NCBI GenBank assembly: GCA_045039925.1
Contig: CP108401.1
Location: 1-64,000, forward strand
Reading direction: 5' to 3'
From: Yinghuangia sp045039925
Lineage (GTDB): Bacteria > Actinomycetota > Actinomycetes > Streptomycetales > Streptomycetaceae
Length of the DNA stretch: 64,000 nt
In this document: positions 6,286 to 14,805 of the stretch, piece by piece
How the letters are laid out: each line of letters opens with the position of its first letter
Numbering within the stretch: the first letter of the stretch is position 1
Made by a program: the position numbers and the translations under genes
The notes under the pieces: generated by a model
The model's database searches: none
Told to the model about the DNA's origin: nothing
Seen by the model: only the letters and a program-made list of their open reading frames with translations

Positions 6286-8478
6286 TCACGCGACCGCGGC
6301 GGCGATCACATTGCGCAGGATGCGGGACGAGGCCGCGTCGTTGGCGAGGGTGCCGTTGAAGGTCACCGAGCCGGTCGAGAAGACCCAGCCGCCGTTGCCG
6401 CGGCCGAAGTGCACCATGTGCGCGCCCAGGGGCTGGGTGCCGTGCGCGATCCGTGTGACGCCCGGGAGCGGCGGCCCGCCGACGTCGCTGCTGTCCTGTT
6501 CCCAGCCGCTGCCTCCGAAGTTGTAGCCGGTCTGGGCGAATTGGTCGCCGGGGCCCAGGCCGGTGCCGGCCAGGAACGGGTGGTTGATGTCGACCTGGTA
6601 GGGGGCGAAGTCCAGGTAGGAGCCGTTGTAGGCGACGCCCAGCACGTTGCGTTCCGGCAGTCCCTGGTCGCGCCACAGCCAGCGGTTGCCCAGGGAGTCG
6701 CGGTGCAGCACGGCGGTCCCGTCGGCGGTGATGTCGACCCGCTCGTACATGCAGTTGCCGCCGGTGTTGATCAGCCGCCCTCCGCCGGTGAGGTACGCCT
6801 CCAGGCCGTTGCGTATGGCCGGGGTCCAGTACTCCGGGTGGGAGCCCAGCATCACCGCCTTGTAGTTGCCCGGCCAGCTGCCGTCGTGGTGGAGGTCGAG
6901 GTCCTGGTAGCAGTCGTAGGCGATGTTGTTGTCGGCCAGCCAGCGCAGCAGGAGGAGGTCGCCGTAGAACCGGATGTCGATCCGGCCGGGCGGTTCGGGA
7001 GAGCACTCCGAAAAGGGCCGCAGCATGGTGTGGGTGCGGCGGGTCGGGTAGGTGTCGCAGCTGTACTGGAAGTGCCCGCCCCAGTGGTTGTAGGCGCTGT
7101 GCGTCAGGAAGGGCAGCAGCACCGCGATCGGGGCCGTGGGGGCTGCCGGCCGTACGACGAACGGGATGTAGCGGCGCATGTTGTTGGCGCCGGTGAGCCG
7201 GATCGCGTAGGAGCCGGACTTCCAGGTCGGCTGGACGGTGACGGTGAAGTCGGCGGGCCAGCCGCAGCCGCTGCCGCGGTAGCCGGCGGGCAGCGGGCGC
7301 ATGCGTCCGGAGTACGTCGTCGGGCCGAGCACCACCTGGGCGTTGGGGTCGGAGGCGGCTCCCGGTGTCAGGGGGCCGTCCAGGCGGAGCACGGTGGCCT
7401 GGTAGCGCTCGAAGGCCGTCGAGACGGAGACCGCGAGCGACTCGCCCGGCGCGGCCGACCATGTGTCGGTGTAGCCCTGGAGGGCCGCGGTGCGGCTGGT
7501 GGTGAATCCGGTGCCGACCAGGGCGCCGTTGCCGTTGGTCCACACCGGTTGGCCGTCCTGGTGGACGGTGCGCCAGTTCATCAGGCGGTACCAGCGCAGT
7601 TGGTGGTCGGAGGCGTTCGGGTTCGCGCGGTCGACCCATACGGCGTACAGGGCCCCGGTGTCCGCGAAGCGTTCCACCGAGCAGGCCCAGTCCCAGTCGC
7701 CGCCGATGGTGATGGGTGCTCCGCCGTTGGCCCAGGCGCCGGGGCCGTTGCTGCCGTCCCCGGCGAGGTACCGGTACCAGTGGAGGTCCCCGCCGTGCTG
7801 GACGGCGTAGATCACGCCGTCGGAATCGGCGAAGTGGAGGCCGTACAGGCGGCGTCCGGTGGCGATGCGGGATCCCACGCCGCCGTTGGCCCAGGCGCCG
7901 GTGGTGGTGCTGCCGTCCCCGGCGAGGTAGCGGAACCAGTACATGTCGCCGTTGGCGTCGATCGCGTAGATGACGCCTTGCTTGCCGCCGAAGATGTAGC
8001 TGTAGCTCCCGAATCCGCGGTGGATGATGGTGTTGGTGTTCGGGTGCCAGGTGCCTTCGCCGGTGTTCGGGTTGGTCAGGGTGTACTTGCACCACGCGAG
8101 GGTGCCGTCACCGCACAGCCCGAAGAACTGGCCGTCGTCCGCGGCCAGCACCTGGGTGTGTGCCTGCCAGCCCACGCCGAGGTCGCGGCCGATACCGGAG
8201 TTCGCCCAGCTCGGCGTCCCGGTGTCGCGGCCCAGGTGGCGGTACCACTTCAGGCGGCCGTCGGACTGCATGCTGTAGATGACGCCGTTGCCGCCCGGCA
8301 CCATGAGCGCTTGGCTCTGTTCGGGGTCGACGGGTCCGATCTGGCGTGTCGACGGGCCCGGTTGCGGCCCGGGCCGCGGAGCGGCGATCGCACGGGACAG
8401 GCCCGGCGGGAGTACCGAGGCTCCCGCAAGGACGGCCGCTCCGCGGAAGACACGGCGCCGCGAGAGCAGCGTTTCCAC
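6286..8478 (-). CDS. Tat-exported tachylectin-propeller protein with DMF-amidase-like C-terminal domain
   Basis: About 730 residues. From GTG 8478 the N-terminus is METLLSRRRVFRGAAVLAG, a good twin-arginine signal ending near SRAIAA. Residues about 60-300 are repeats of the form GVIYAxxxxGDLHWYRYLAGDGS and WANGGxG, typical of a tachylectin-2-like beta-propeller. The C-terminal half (for example HFQYSCDTYPTRRTHTML, LGSHPEYWT, LTGGGRLINTGGN) matches the C-terminal domain of N,N-dimethylformamidase large-subunit-like proteins. It is probably a secreted glycan-binding hydrolase of unknown substrate. In-frame ATG 8718 would add 80 residues made mostly of VSE/VSA/VSQ tripeptides; a Tat signal should be at the start, so the shorter form is preferred. 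Confidence 0.85.
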   Translation of the reverse strand: METLLSRRRVFRGAAVLAGASVLPPGLSRAIAAPRPGPQPGPSTRQIGPVDPEQSQALMVPGGNGVIYSMQSDGRLKWYRHLGRDTGTPSWANSGIGRDLGVGWQAHTQVLAADDGQFFGLCGDGTLAWCKYTLTNPNTGEGTWHPNTNTIIHRGFGSYSYIFGGKQGVIYAIDANGDMYWFRYLAGDGSTTTGAWANGGVGSRIATGRRLYGLHFADSDGVIYAVQHGGDLHWYRYLAGDGSNGPGAWANGGAPITIGGDWDWACSVERFADTGALYAVWVDRANPNASDHQLRWYRLMNWRTVHQDGQPVWTNGNGALVGTGFTTSRTAALQGYTDTWSAAPGESLAVSVSTAFERYQATVLRLDGPLTPGAASDPNAQVVLGPTTYSGRMRPLPAGYRGSGCGWPADFTVTVQPTWKSGSYAIRLTGANNMRRYIPFVVRPAAPTAPIAVLLPFLTHSAYNHWGGHFQYSCDTYPTRRTHTMLRPFSECSPEPPGRIDIRFYGDLLLLRWLADNNIAYDCYQDLDLHHDGSWPGNYKAVMLGSHPEYWTPAIRNGLEAYLTGGGRLINTGGNCMYERVDITADGTAVLHRDSLGNRWLWRDQGLPERNVLGVAYNGSYLDFAPYQVDINHPFLAGTGLGPGDQFAQTGYNFGGSGWEQDSSDVGGPPLPGVTRIAHGTQPLGAHMVHFGRGNGGWVFSTGSVTFNGTLANDAASSRILRNVIAAAVA

Positions 8479-8479
8479 A

Positions 8480-8650
8480 GAAACCTCGGAAACCGCGGAA
8501 ACCTCGGAAACCGCGGAAACCGCAGAGACCACAGAGACCGCAGAAACCGCAGAAACCTCGGAAACCTCGGAAACCGCAGAAACCTCGGAAACCTCGGAAA
8601 CCTCGGAGACCTGGGAGACCTGGGAGACCTGGGAGACCTGGGAGACCTGG
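8480..8650. repeat. Nineteen-copy 9-bp minisatellite at the start of the tachylectin-like gene
   Basis: Nineteen contiguous 9-base units: GAAACCTCG, GAAACCGCG/A and GAGACCTGG variants, arranged as an older mixed block and a homogeneous block of five GAGACCTGG at 8606-8650. On the gene's strand each unit contains GAGGT or GCGGT and, if translated, gives V-S-E, V-S-A or V-S-Q. It directly abuts the likely GTG start. Confidence 0.9.
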
Positions 8651-8718
8651 GAGAGGTCCTCGGCGAGGACAGGGGACGTGGGGTGCGGCAGTGAAGTTCC
8701 GCGTTCAACATGCGACAT

Positions 8719-9425
8719 TAGCTGCAAAACGTACACAGCATCGGGTGTCGTATCCCGCCGTACGGCTACGCCTGTCGGGGGACGCGGTCGCCTCAACCCC
8801 CCCAACGTGCGGCAACCCGAAGGAATTTACGACGAGCCCCCGAAACCCAACAACACCCCGCAGCGGGTGACGCCCGGTGGCGTTCCCTTGCCCGTTCGGC
8901 GGCGCCGGCACCGCGACGTTCACCGTGGTGCCGGCGAACGCCCGCCCGTAGGGCCGCGTGGCGTGCCCCGACCTGCGGTGCGCCCACGACCGCCTCGCCT
9001 ACCGGCGGCGGCCGCTCCTGCCCTGATCAGCGGACGCCACCGCCGGACGGCAGCACACACCAACACACCAGCGCAGACCCACCGCCGCGCCACCGCCGCG
9101 CCACCGCCGCAATGCCGCTTACCGGTGGACACGGGGCCGGGCTGTCGCACCTCCTGGTCCTCCTCTAGGTCGAGGCCGGCCTGCGCACCCAGACCACCTA
9201 GTGGGACTCGGCGGTCTCGAGGAGCCGGTCGACGCCGCCGGGCGACCACACGTCGTCGGTTGGGGGGATCGATCAGCCCCAACTTCCGTTGCCCAGTCGC
9301 TGCGTGGCGGGTCGCGAAGGACAACGGCGCGGAATCCCGACGAAGATTTCCGCCGTTTCGAGGGAACCCGGGAGCGAGTCGCACGTCTGGATACCCGTAC
9401 CGCGCTTCCGCGGTACGGAACCTGT
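8719..9425. other. Long intergenic stretch without a recognisable gene
   Basis: About 700 bases, all frames short or Pro/Arg-rich with no family resemblance. There is one inverted repeat around 8907-8937 (GCCGGCACC and GGTGCCGGC arms), which could act as a terminator or control site for either flank. The promoter of the downstream LAXTG gene should lie at its right end. Confidence 0.4.
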
Positions 9426-9438
9426 GAGGAGTCCGGAC

Positions 9439-9888
9439 TTGTCCTTTCCCATCCGCCGTGGTGCCGCGCTGGGCCGCCGCGCCCGTGTCGGTGCTGCCAC
9501 GGTCCTCGTGTCGGCCTGCGTTGTGCTGACCACGGGCGTCGGTGCCGCGTACGCGACCACCCCCAGCTCCAGCGTGTCACCGAGCGCCCCGCCCACCGGG
9601 ACACCGTCGGTCCCACCGACCGCGCAGCCACCCGTGGAGACGCCCAGGCCGACGGCTCCACAGACAGGCGTTCCCCGTCCGCCCGTGTCGACCGTTGCAC
9701 CGGCCGTTGAGGTGCCTGCACCTCCGTCCACCGGGACACCGACCGTCACTCCGCCGGCGCCCCCGGAGTTGGCTCGTACCGGAGGCGGCAACTCGGCGGT
9801 GGTGTACGGAGGGGCCGGTGCCGCGTTCCTCGTCGTCGGCGTGGGCGGGGTACTCATGGCTCGCCGCCGCCGAAGGACGACCGCCTGA
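9439..9888 (+). CDS. Sortase E (LAXTG) cell-wall-anchored Pro/Thr-rich protein
   Basis: A 149-residue surface protein. The start is TTG 9439, with GAGGAG at 9426-9431. A signal peptide occupies about residues 8-35 (VGAATVLVSACVVLTTGVGAAYA). A low-complexity Pro/Thr/Ser/Val stalk follows to residue 110. The sorting signal is LARTG at 111-115, then a hydrophobic helix and the RRRRR tail. LAXTG is the motif cut by class E sortases in Streptomyces, so this protein is likely linked to peptidoglycan. There is no globular domain, so it may be a spacer or matrix protein. A GC hairpin follows, and the sigma factor gene begins 177 bases downstream. Confidence 0.82.
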   Translation: MSFPIRRGAALGRRARVGAATVLVSACVVLTTGVGAAYATTPSSSVSPSAPPTGTPSVPPTAQPPVETPRPTAPQTGVPRPPVSTVAPAVEVPAPPSTGTPTVTPPAPPELARTGGGNSAVVYGGAGAAFLVVGVGGVLMARRRRRTTA

Positions 9889-9927
9889 TCCCGGCTCGCC
9901 CCGGCCCGGTTCGAGCCGATTGATGTG

Positions 9928-9955
9928 GGCCCCGCGCCGGAGCCGGCGCGGGGCC
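9928..9955 (+). terminator. GC-rich hairpin terminator after the LAXTG gene
   Basis: Arms 9928-9939 (GGCCCCGCGCCG) and 9944-9955 form a perfect 12-bp stem with a 4-base loop, 40 bases after the stop of the LAXTG gene. There is no U-tract, which is usual for actinomycete terminators. Confidence 0.75.
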
Positions 9956-10065
9956 TGTGGTGCGACCGTGGCTGTGACGCCGTACGCGCAAGCCACAGCC
10001 GAGTCACCCCGAAACAGGCTCGGCAAGCGCCTTCCCCGCCCCACCTTTGTGCCATCGAGGAGCCC

Positions 10066-10791
10066 ATGGCCACGGCAAGCACCCTGCCGCGACAGACCGG
10101 CCCGGCCGGACCACGGCGCAGCTGGTTCCGCCGCGCACCGGGTCACGACCTGTCCGGCGTGTCGTTCCGTGTACGCCGCGGCCTCGGCAACCACCCCGAC
10201 ACGCCCGTCCCCGAGACGGCCTCCACGCCGGTCCACGCCGCGTCCCCAGTTCACGCTGTGTCCGCGGTCGACCGGCCGTCGTCCGCCGAAGCGCCGCCGC
10301 CGAGCGAGCTGACGATCACCGATCTGTACCACGCGCACCGCGTCGAACTCGTACGCCTCGCCGCGCTCCTGGTCGACGAAGTGGAAGCGGCGCAGGACAT
10401 CGTGCAGGACACCTTCGCGGCGACCTACCGCCGCTACGGCCTACACCTGAAGGGCATCGACGACCCGCTGCGCTACCTCCGCCGCGGCGTCGTCAACGGA
10501 AGCCGCTCGCTGCTCCGCCGCCGCCGTACCGCAGGCGCGTGGGTACCGCACGCACAGCCGGTGATGCCGTCCCCCGAAGAGGACGCGATACGCGCCGAAT
10601 CGGACCGCGAACTCCGCACCGCCCTCAGCCAATTGCGGCCACGCCAGCGCGAAGTACTGGTCCTGCGCTACTTCGGCGGGCTCAGCGAGGCCGACATCGC
10701 GCGTACCCTCCGCGTACCGCAGGGCACCGTCAAATCCACCGCGAACCGCGCACTCAAGGTGCTGCACCGGATGCTGGAGCCAGGACGATGA
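10066..10791 (+). CDS. ECF/SigE-type RNA polymerase sigma factor
   Basis: A 241-residue sigma-70-family protein. About 80 disordered residues precede region 2 (ITDLYHAHRVELVRLAALLVDEVEAAQDIVQDTF). Region 4 is TALSQLRPRQREVLVLRYFGGLSEADIARTLRVPQGTVKS, a helix-turn-helix for the -35 element. This layout fits the SigE/SigM-like actinobacterial ECF group. ATG 10066 is preceded closely by GAGGAG. The stop overlaps the next ATG as ATGA, so the downstream membrane protein is co-translated and is probably its regulator. The long unstructured N-terminal extension is unusual for ECF factors, which normally start just before region 2. Confidence 0.88.
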   Translation: MATASTLPRQTGPAGPRRSWFRRAPGHDLSGVSFRVRRGLGNHPDTPVPETASTPVHAASPVHAVSAVDRPSSAEAPPPSELTITDLYHAHRVELVRLAALLVDEVEAAQDIVQDTFAATYRRYGLHLKGIDDPLRYLRRGVVNGSRSLLRRRRTAGAWVPHAQPVMPSPEEDAIRAESDRELRTALSQLRPRQREVLVLRYFGGLSEADIARTLRVPQGTVKSTANRALKVLHRMLEPGR

Positions 10792-11354
10792 CGCCAGAAT
10801 CCGAACTGAGGGTGCTGGAAAACCGCGTACGCCTGCACCTGGAGCACCGCGCCGCGCACATCACCGCGGCTACCCTGCGCCCCCCGCAGCCGCCCGTGCC
10901 GCCTCCGGGGGCCGCAAGGCGTCTTGCCGGGCTGCGAACGCCCGTGCTGCGCATAGCGGTTCCGGCGACCGTGGCCGCAGCGGCGGGCATCGCCGTGCTC
11001 GGCTGGACGTTTCTTGCCCCCGGCTCGGGCGGAAGCGCCCCGGCGCCGCCCGTACCCCCCGCACACAGCGGCGCTCCCACGCCCGGCACGACGACACCCT
11101 CGCCATTGGCGTCTCCGTCGGCCCCGCCCGTCGACTCGTCTCCGCCGCCCATGCCGACCGCTGTCGAGATGCCCGCGTCCGGGCTGCCCGAGACGCCGCC
11201 CACGCCGACCGGGCGGCCGCCCGTTGCGCCGCCCACGACGCCTGTCGCGTCCACCCCCGAGTCGAGCCTGCCGCCAGAGCGTCTCGGCACCGCCGCTCCG
11301 GACACGCGTTCACCGCCCCAAGCGGCCGTTCTCCTCGGAACACGATTCGGGTAA
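10788..11354 (+). CDS. Single-pass membrane Pro-rich protein, probable anti-sigma partner
   Basis: A 188-residue protein coupled to the sigma gene by ATGA. The short cytoplasmic N-terminus (SELRVLENRVRLHLEHRAAHITAATL) is charged and helical, as expected for a sigma-binding segment. One membrane helix lies near residues 46-67 (LRIAVPATVAAAAGIAVLGWTF), then about 115 extracellular Pro/Thr/Ser residues. No zinc-binding anti-sigma motif (HxxxCxxC) is present, so any anti-sigma activity is inferred from position and topology only. The outer stalk resembles that of the LAXTG protein upstream. Confidence 0.65.
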   Translation: MTPESELRVLENRVRLHLEHRAAHITAATLRPPQPPVPPPGAARRLAGLRTPVLRIAVPATVAAAAGIAVLGWTFLAPGSGGSAPAPPVPPAHSGAPTPGTTTPSPLASPSAPPVDSSPPPMPTAVEMPASGLPETPPTPTGRPPVAPPTTPVASTPESSLPPERLGTAAPDTRSPPQAAVLLGTRFG

Positions 11355-11666
11355 GTCGTGCGGCTCGGCCCGCCCTCCCTGGCCGGAACGTGCGATTTGG
11401 CGGTCCGACGTCCTCGAACGCGCCGCCCGGGTACGCAAGAACGTCCGCTGGACGGAACTGTGCGGTCAAGCCAAAGGCATCGCCGAACTGTCCGCCGACC
11501 AGCAGTGCCGGCTCCTCGCCGACCTTGCGCCCGCAAGCCCGCCCGCCCCGGACACGCCACGTACACCCGCCGCTACCGTGCCGCGATTCGCCAAAGGCCC
11601 AGATCTGCGGCAACTCCCGCCGGGCCACCGGTATCAAAACAGGGTGAAAGGGTTGCACCTACAGGC
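11355..11666 (+). other. Coding-like fragment without a start, possible pseudogene
   Basis: From about 11380 to 11600 a plus-strand frame reads ERAARVRKNVRWTELCGQ and then GIAELSADQQCRLLADLAP with G/C third positions, so it looks like former coding sequence. It has no start or ribosome site in this frame and runs into the opposite-strand lipoprotein gene. The family is not recognised. Confidence 0.3.
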
Positions 11667-12482
11667 TCACTCCTGGACGGCTTCGAGTTGCTTGTCCAGT
11701 TCCTCCGCGCCGACGGTCCTGGTGGGGGCCGGGGCGCTCACATCGCAGGCGTCGCTCCTATCGACGATGGTCTCAACCTTGAACGGGGTGCCGGGCTTGG
11801 AGGTCAACGAGCCAAGGACTATCGGGGTGCCGCGTGCCGCGACGTAGTTGGTCACCACCTCGCCGTCCGCCTTGGTCCGGAGCAGGGGGACGGCCTGCTT
11901 GCCGTTGAATGTTGTCGGCTCGCCCTTGGTGACGGCATCGGCCACGCCGGCGAGGGGGAGGGACCAGACGTCGTCGCTACTGAGCTTGCTTTTGACCCAC
12001 CTGTTTCCGGCAAGTGTCTTATCGAACACAGCCTTGGCCTCGGCGGAGTGGAGACCGGTTAGGGCGAGCCACGCCCGCGTATCACCCTGCATGTATTGAT
12101 AGCCATCGAAGTGGATAACTTCGAACACGCCGCCGCTTTGCTCTGAGACAACGCGTAGGGCCTTGTCAGTTGTGCGGACGCACCCCTCGGTCCTGATTGC
12201 CTGTCCGTCCTCGCCTGTACCGGCCGCAGCCACCTTCAGAGCGGGGGCATCGGCCATGACGGCTACGGCCTCGGTCGCCAGGGTCTTGGAGTCTTTGGTG
12301 GTGTTGTCCTGAACGCCGTCCGGAGTAGGCCCTTCGGCGGGCTTCTCCAAGGCGGCCAAGCCTTTCCGCGCGGGTGACGGCGAGTCACTGTCCTTGTCAC
12401 CCCAGTTCGAGTCGCCCGAGCATCCGGAGAGCATCAGGCCACTCAGAATGGCGACGGACACGGCCACGGTACGGGAACGCAC
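11667..12482 (-). CDS. Lipoprotein, member 1 of a three-gene family in this window
   Basis: A 271-residue secreted lipoprotein. The signal peptide VRSRTVAVSVAILSGLMLSGC ends in lipobox LSGC, followed by SGDSNW. The mature part has the landmarks shared with the genes at 50.3 and 51.2 kb: DNTTKDSKTLA, a RTEGCVRTTD segment, an FDGYQYMQGD/AWLALT region, RWVKSK, KGEPTTFNGKQAVPLLRT, YVAARGTPIVLGSLTSKPGTPF and a C-terminal acidic helix. It resembles the LppX/LprG-type fold in length and rhythm; lipid carriage would be inference. Start GTG 12482 has GGGAG six bases upstream, and the same spacing is conserved in member 2. Confidence 0.85.
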   Translation of the reverse strand: MRSRTVAVSVAILSGLMLSGCSGDSNWGDKDSDSPSPARKGLAALEKPAEGPTPDGVQDNTTKDSKTLATEAVAVMADAPALKVAAAGTGEDGQAIRTEGCVRTTDKALRVVSEQSGGVFEVIHFDGYQYMQGDTRAWLALTGLHSAEAKAVFDKTLAGNRWVKSKLSSDDVWSLPLAGVADAVTKGEPTTFNGKQAVPLLRTKADGEVVTNYVAARGTPIVLGSLTSKPGTPFKVETIVDRSDACDVSAPAPTRTVGAEELDKQLEAVQE

Positions 12483-12948
12483 GGCTTCTCCCAGGTCGGG
12501 GACGAAGGCGCCAGAAGGCGCGACACACGAAACCATGGCTGCAGCGTGCGCCGAGATCTTGTAGATCTCGGCCATTCCCACCGGCAACGGACCACCACGA
12601 CACAGCGTGTCGACGGCCTCGCGCATCGTCAGGTCTGCGTAGTCATGCCGGTCCAACGACGCAGATGCGGAGCGGGTGTTGTACGGCTGGCCGCCGGCTC
12701 GGTGACGGCTCCCGCCGGGTTCTGCCGACGGGAAACCACCCGAGGAGTCGGTACCTTCGTCGCCGCAGGGCCGCCTCCGCCTCCGGGAGGCGGGCCCGCC
12801 CCTGCAGACTCGACCCGACGTCACAAAGACCATCAACAGCATCCGCAATGTCGACCACGGCCAAACTCAAGAAGCGCCATCACCGATCGACCTAGGCAGC
12901 GCTTTGGGGACCTTGTGACTGTGTGATGGGTGGCTCGTTGTTCCTGTC
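12483..12948. other. Intergenic region with no supported gene
   Basis: Upstream region of lipoprotein 1. The bases next to its start resemble the equivalent regions of the two paralogues (text GAFVPDLGE in the read-through frame), so the duplication included upstream DNA. Nothing else is recognised. Confidence 0.4.
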
Positions 12949-13100
12949 GTGGGTCGTGGTGATCTGACGCAGGCCGAATGGGACGTGCCGGCAGCGTTGT
13001 TGCCGCCGACGACGGTGAACGGGGTGCTCTATCGGTTGCGGACCGGGGTGCCGTGGCGGGATCTGCCGGAGATCCGGGTTTTTGGGGCCTTCCGTACGTC
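12949..13100 (+). pseudogene. Remnant of an IS5-family transposase N-terminus
   Basis: The frame reads GRGDLTQAEWDVPAALLPP, then NGVLYRLRTGVPWRDLPE, the N-terminal pattern of IS5-group transposases. Part of the usual arginine-rich linker between them is deleted, and the frame leaves homology after 13090. No terminal repeats or C-terminal part remain. It is a dead fragment just upstream of the deformylase gene. Confidence 0.65.
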
Positions 13101-13279
13101 CGCTGCGGTGGGGCGCGGTGGGCACCGCGTCGACTGCCGCGCGGTCTCGGACGGGTTCGGTGCCTGGTCCCGGCGCGCCGCCGGGGGCGCTGCAGCTGTC
13201 GTGTAATTGCAAGCCGCGGGAAAGTCGCATCCAGTAGGTTTATTGGGTTTCCGTCAGTGCTAATCGGGAGAAGGAAAGC

Positions 13280-13942
13280 GTGCCCGCAGCGAGCGTCGTC
13301 TACCTCAACGGAAAAGAGGTAGCCGAGTACCCCGATTTCAGTCCGGACGCGCAGAAGGGCAATAGTCGACGCATCGCTGTCGTGGGCGACACTATCCTGC
13401 GCAAGCGGTGCAAAACCGTTGCAGTCGTAGGGACCGATGAGATGAAGCAGCTCATCGCTGACATGTTTCGTACGATGTACGCCGCGGGAGGTATCGGACT
13501 GGCTGCGAACCAGGTGGGTGTGGGGCTGAGGATTTTTGTCTATGATTGCGCGGATGAGGACGGGGCGCGCCATGTCGGGCATATAATCAACCCGTCCCTC
13601 CGACGCATCTCCCCTTCTCATGGCACCCGGTCGAGGGAAGTCGAAGGGTGCCTTTCCGTTCCCGGACCGGCCGCACCTATTGATCGTGCTGCGCTCGCCC
13701 GCGTGCGCGGCGTTGACAATCGCGGAAACACCGTTGAGCTTGAGGGCAGTGGCGCCTTTGCTCGGTGCCTGCAGCACGAAATGGATCATCTGGAAGGCCG
13801 CGTTTACCTGAGCCGCCTTCCTCTCAAGGACCGGATGAGGGTACTGGCGCAAATGCAGTCCATGCAGGCCGATGTCCTCGCCCGTCGCGAGACCAGGGAC
13901 GCCGAGTTCGCACGTATCCGCGGCTGGCCGATGCACGACTGA
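13280..13942 (+). CDS. def: Peptide deformylase
   Basis: A 220-residue enzyme that removes the N-formyl group from nascent proteins. All three metal-site motifs are present: GIGLAANQ at 71-78, EGCLS at 122-126 (metal ligand Cys124) and HEMDH at 166-170 (two His ligands and catalytic Glu). GTG 13280 follows GAGAAGGAAA. About 35 residues precede the usual N-terminus, longer than in housekeeping forms. It lies outside any fmt/ribosomal context and shares its strand with a hypothetical gene 70 bases on, so it is probably an extra deformylase. Such copies can give tolerance to deformylase inhibitors; that role is inferred. Confidence 0.92.
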   Translation: MPAASVVYLNGKEVAEYPDFSPDAQKGNSRRIAVVGDTILRKRCKTVAVVGTDEMKQLIADMFRTMYAAGGIGLAANQVGVGLRIFVYDCADEDGARHVGHIINPSLRRISPSHGTRSREVEGCLSVPGPAAPIDRAALARVRGVDNRGNTVELEGSGAFARCLQHEMDHLEGRVYLSRLPLKDRMRVLAQMQSMQADVLARRETRDAEFARIRGWPMHD

Positions 13943-14012
13943 ATCTGCTGCTTCACCAAATCTCGACGGCTCGAAGAGTGAAACGCCCCGCCTTCGAAGG
14001 AGCTGGATTTTC

Positions 14013-14558
14013 GTGCCGCCAGGGCGCCCGACATCCCCTGTGCCGAGCGGACTTCTTTCGCCCTACGTTGAGCGGCTGCTCGGGGCCACGTTGGTTCGCC
14101 TCTGGCGCCTCAACGCCGTATCGGCGGACGGCGCCATCCCCTTGCTGTGCACCGTGGTCATGGAGATCGACACCGGGTATGTGTCCCTGACGTACGATCA
14201 GGAGGGCCTGCACTGCCTGGGCCCGACGCAACTCGACGGGATTCGCTGGCAGGTTGAACCGCTGCGAATGGGCCGCAGCCGGTTTTCGGATGAATGGCTT
14301 GAATTGGCGCCGTTCGAAGACACTGACAGCCCAATCGAACTGCCGCTGCGAGTCGCGGAGATCACTGGCTGGTTTGGCCTGGGTTCCTACGATCAGGCTT
14401 TCGCTCTCGCGTTTCGAGACAGGTCCCGTGAGATAGTCGTCTGCACCACGGATGATTTTGATCTGGTCTTGTCAGCCCGGGAACCGGCTGTCCTTCGGGC
14501 CGAGTTCCTGGCGAGAGCCATGCAGCAGCGACTGGTGCGCGAGGCGATTTCCCTTTGA
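14013..14558 (+). CDS. Hypothetical protein downstream of the deformylase gene
   Basis: A 181-residue soluble protein; GTG 14013 has GAAGGAG ten bases upstream, which decides the start over the longer frame. It contains SPYVERLLGATLVRLWRLNA, a segment with Trp/Glu-rich strands (IRWQVEPLRMG, EWLELAPFED) and EITGWFGLGSYDQAFALAFRD. No signal peptide or catalytic motif is evident and I do not recognise the family. The mixed alpha/beta composition and the 70-base gap to def suggest a cotranscribed cytoplasmic partner. Confidence 0.7.
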   Translation: MPPGRPTSPVPSGLLSPYVERLLGATLVRLWRLNAVSADGAIPLLCTVVMEIDTGYVSLTYDQEGLHCLGPTQLDGIRWQVEPLRMGRSRFSDEWLELAPFEDTDSPIELPLRVAEITGWFGLGSYDQAFALAFRDRSREIVVCTTDDFDLVLSAREPAVLRAEFLARAMQQRLVREAISL

Positions 14559-14805
14559 CTTGAGTCGCGCAGAGCCCGGACGGCGTCGGAGATGCGTCGC
14601 TGCGCGGTCCTGTCTTGCGCAGGCTGTGTCTCGCCATCCAGGCGTGGTCAAGCGACCGGGCGGGTCCTTCCCTTGTGCCGCGGACGTGTCAAAGCCATCT
14701 GGGCAACTCGGTAAAAGTTTCCGGTCACAGTACTTGCGTCGCGTTCTTGGCTGACGATGACCTGGTGCCTTGCCTCCTCGGTTGGCCGCAGTGCACCCTC
14801 GGCGC

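Noticed and set aside
5609..8694. Very long open frames opposite or overlapping the tachylectin-like gene (800-900 residues)
   Set aside because: They are Arg/Pro/Val-rich shadows of a high-GC gene with no domain or ribosome site; the minus-strand gene explains the region.
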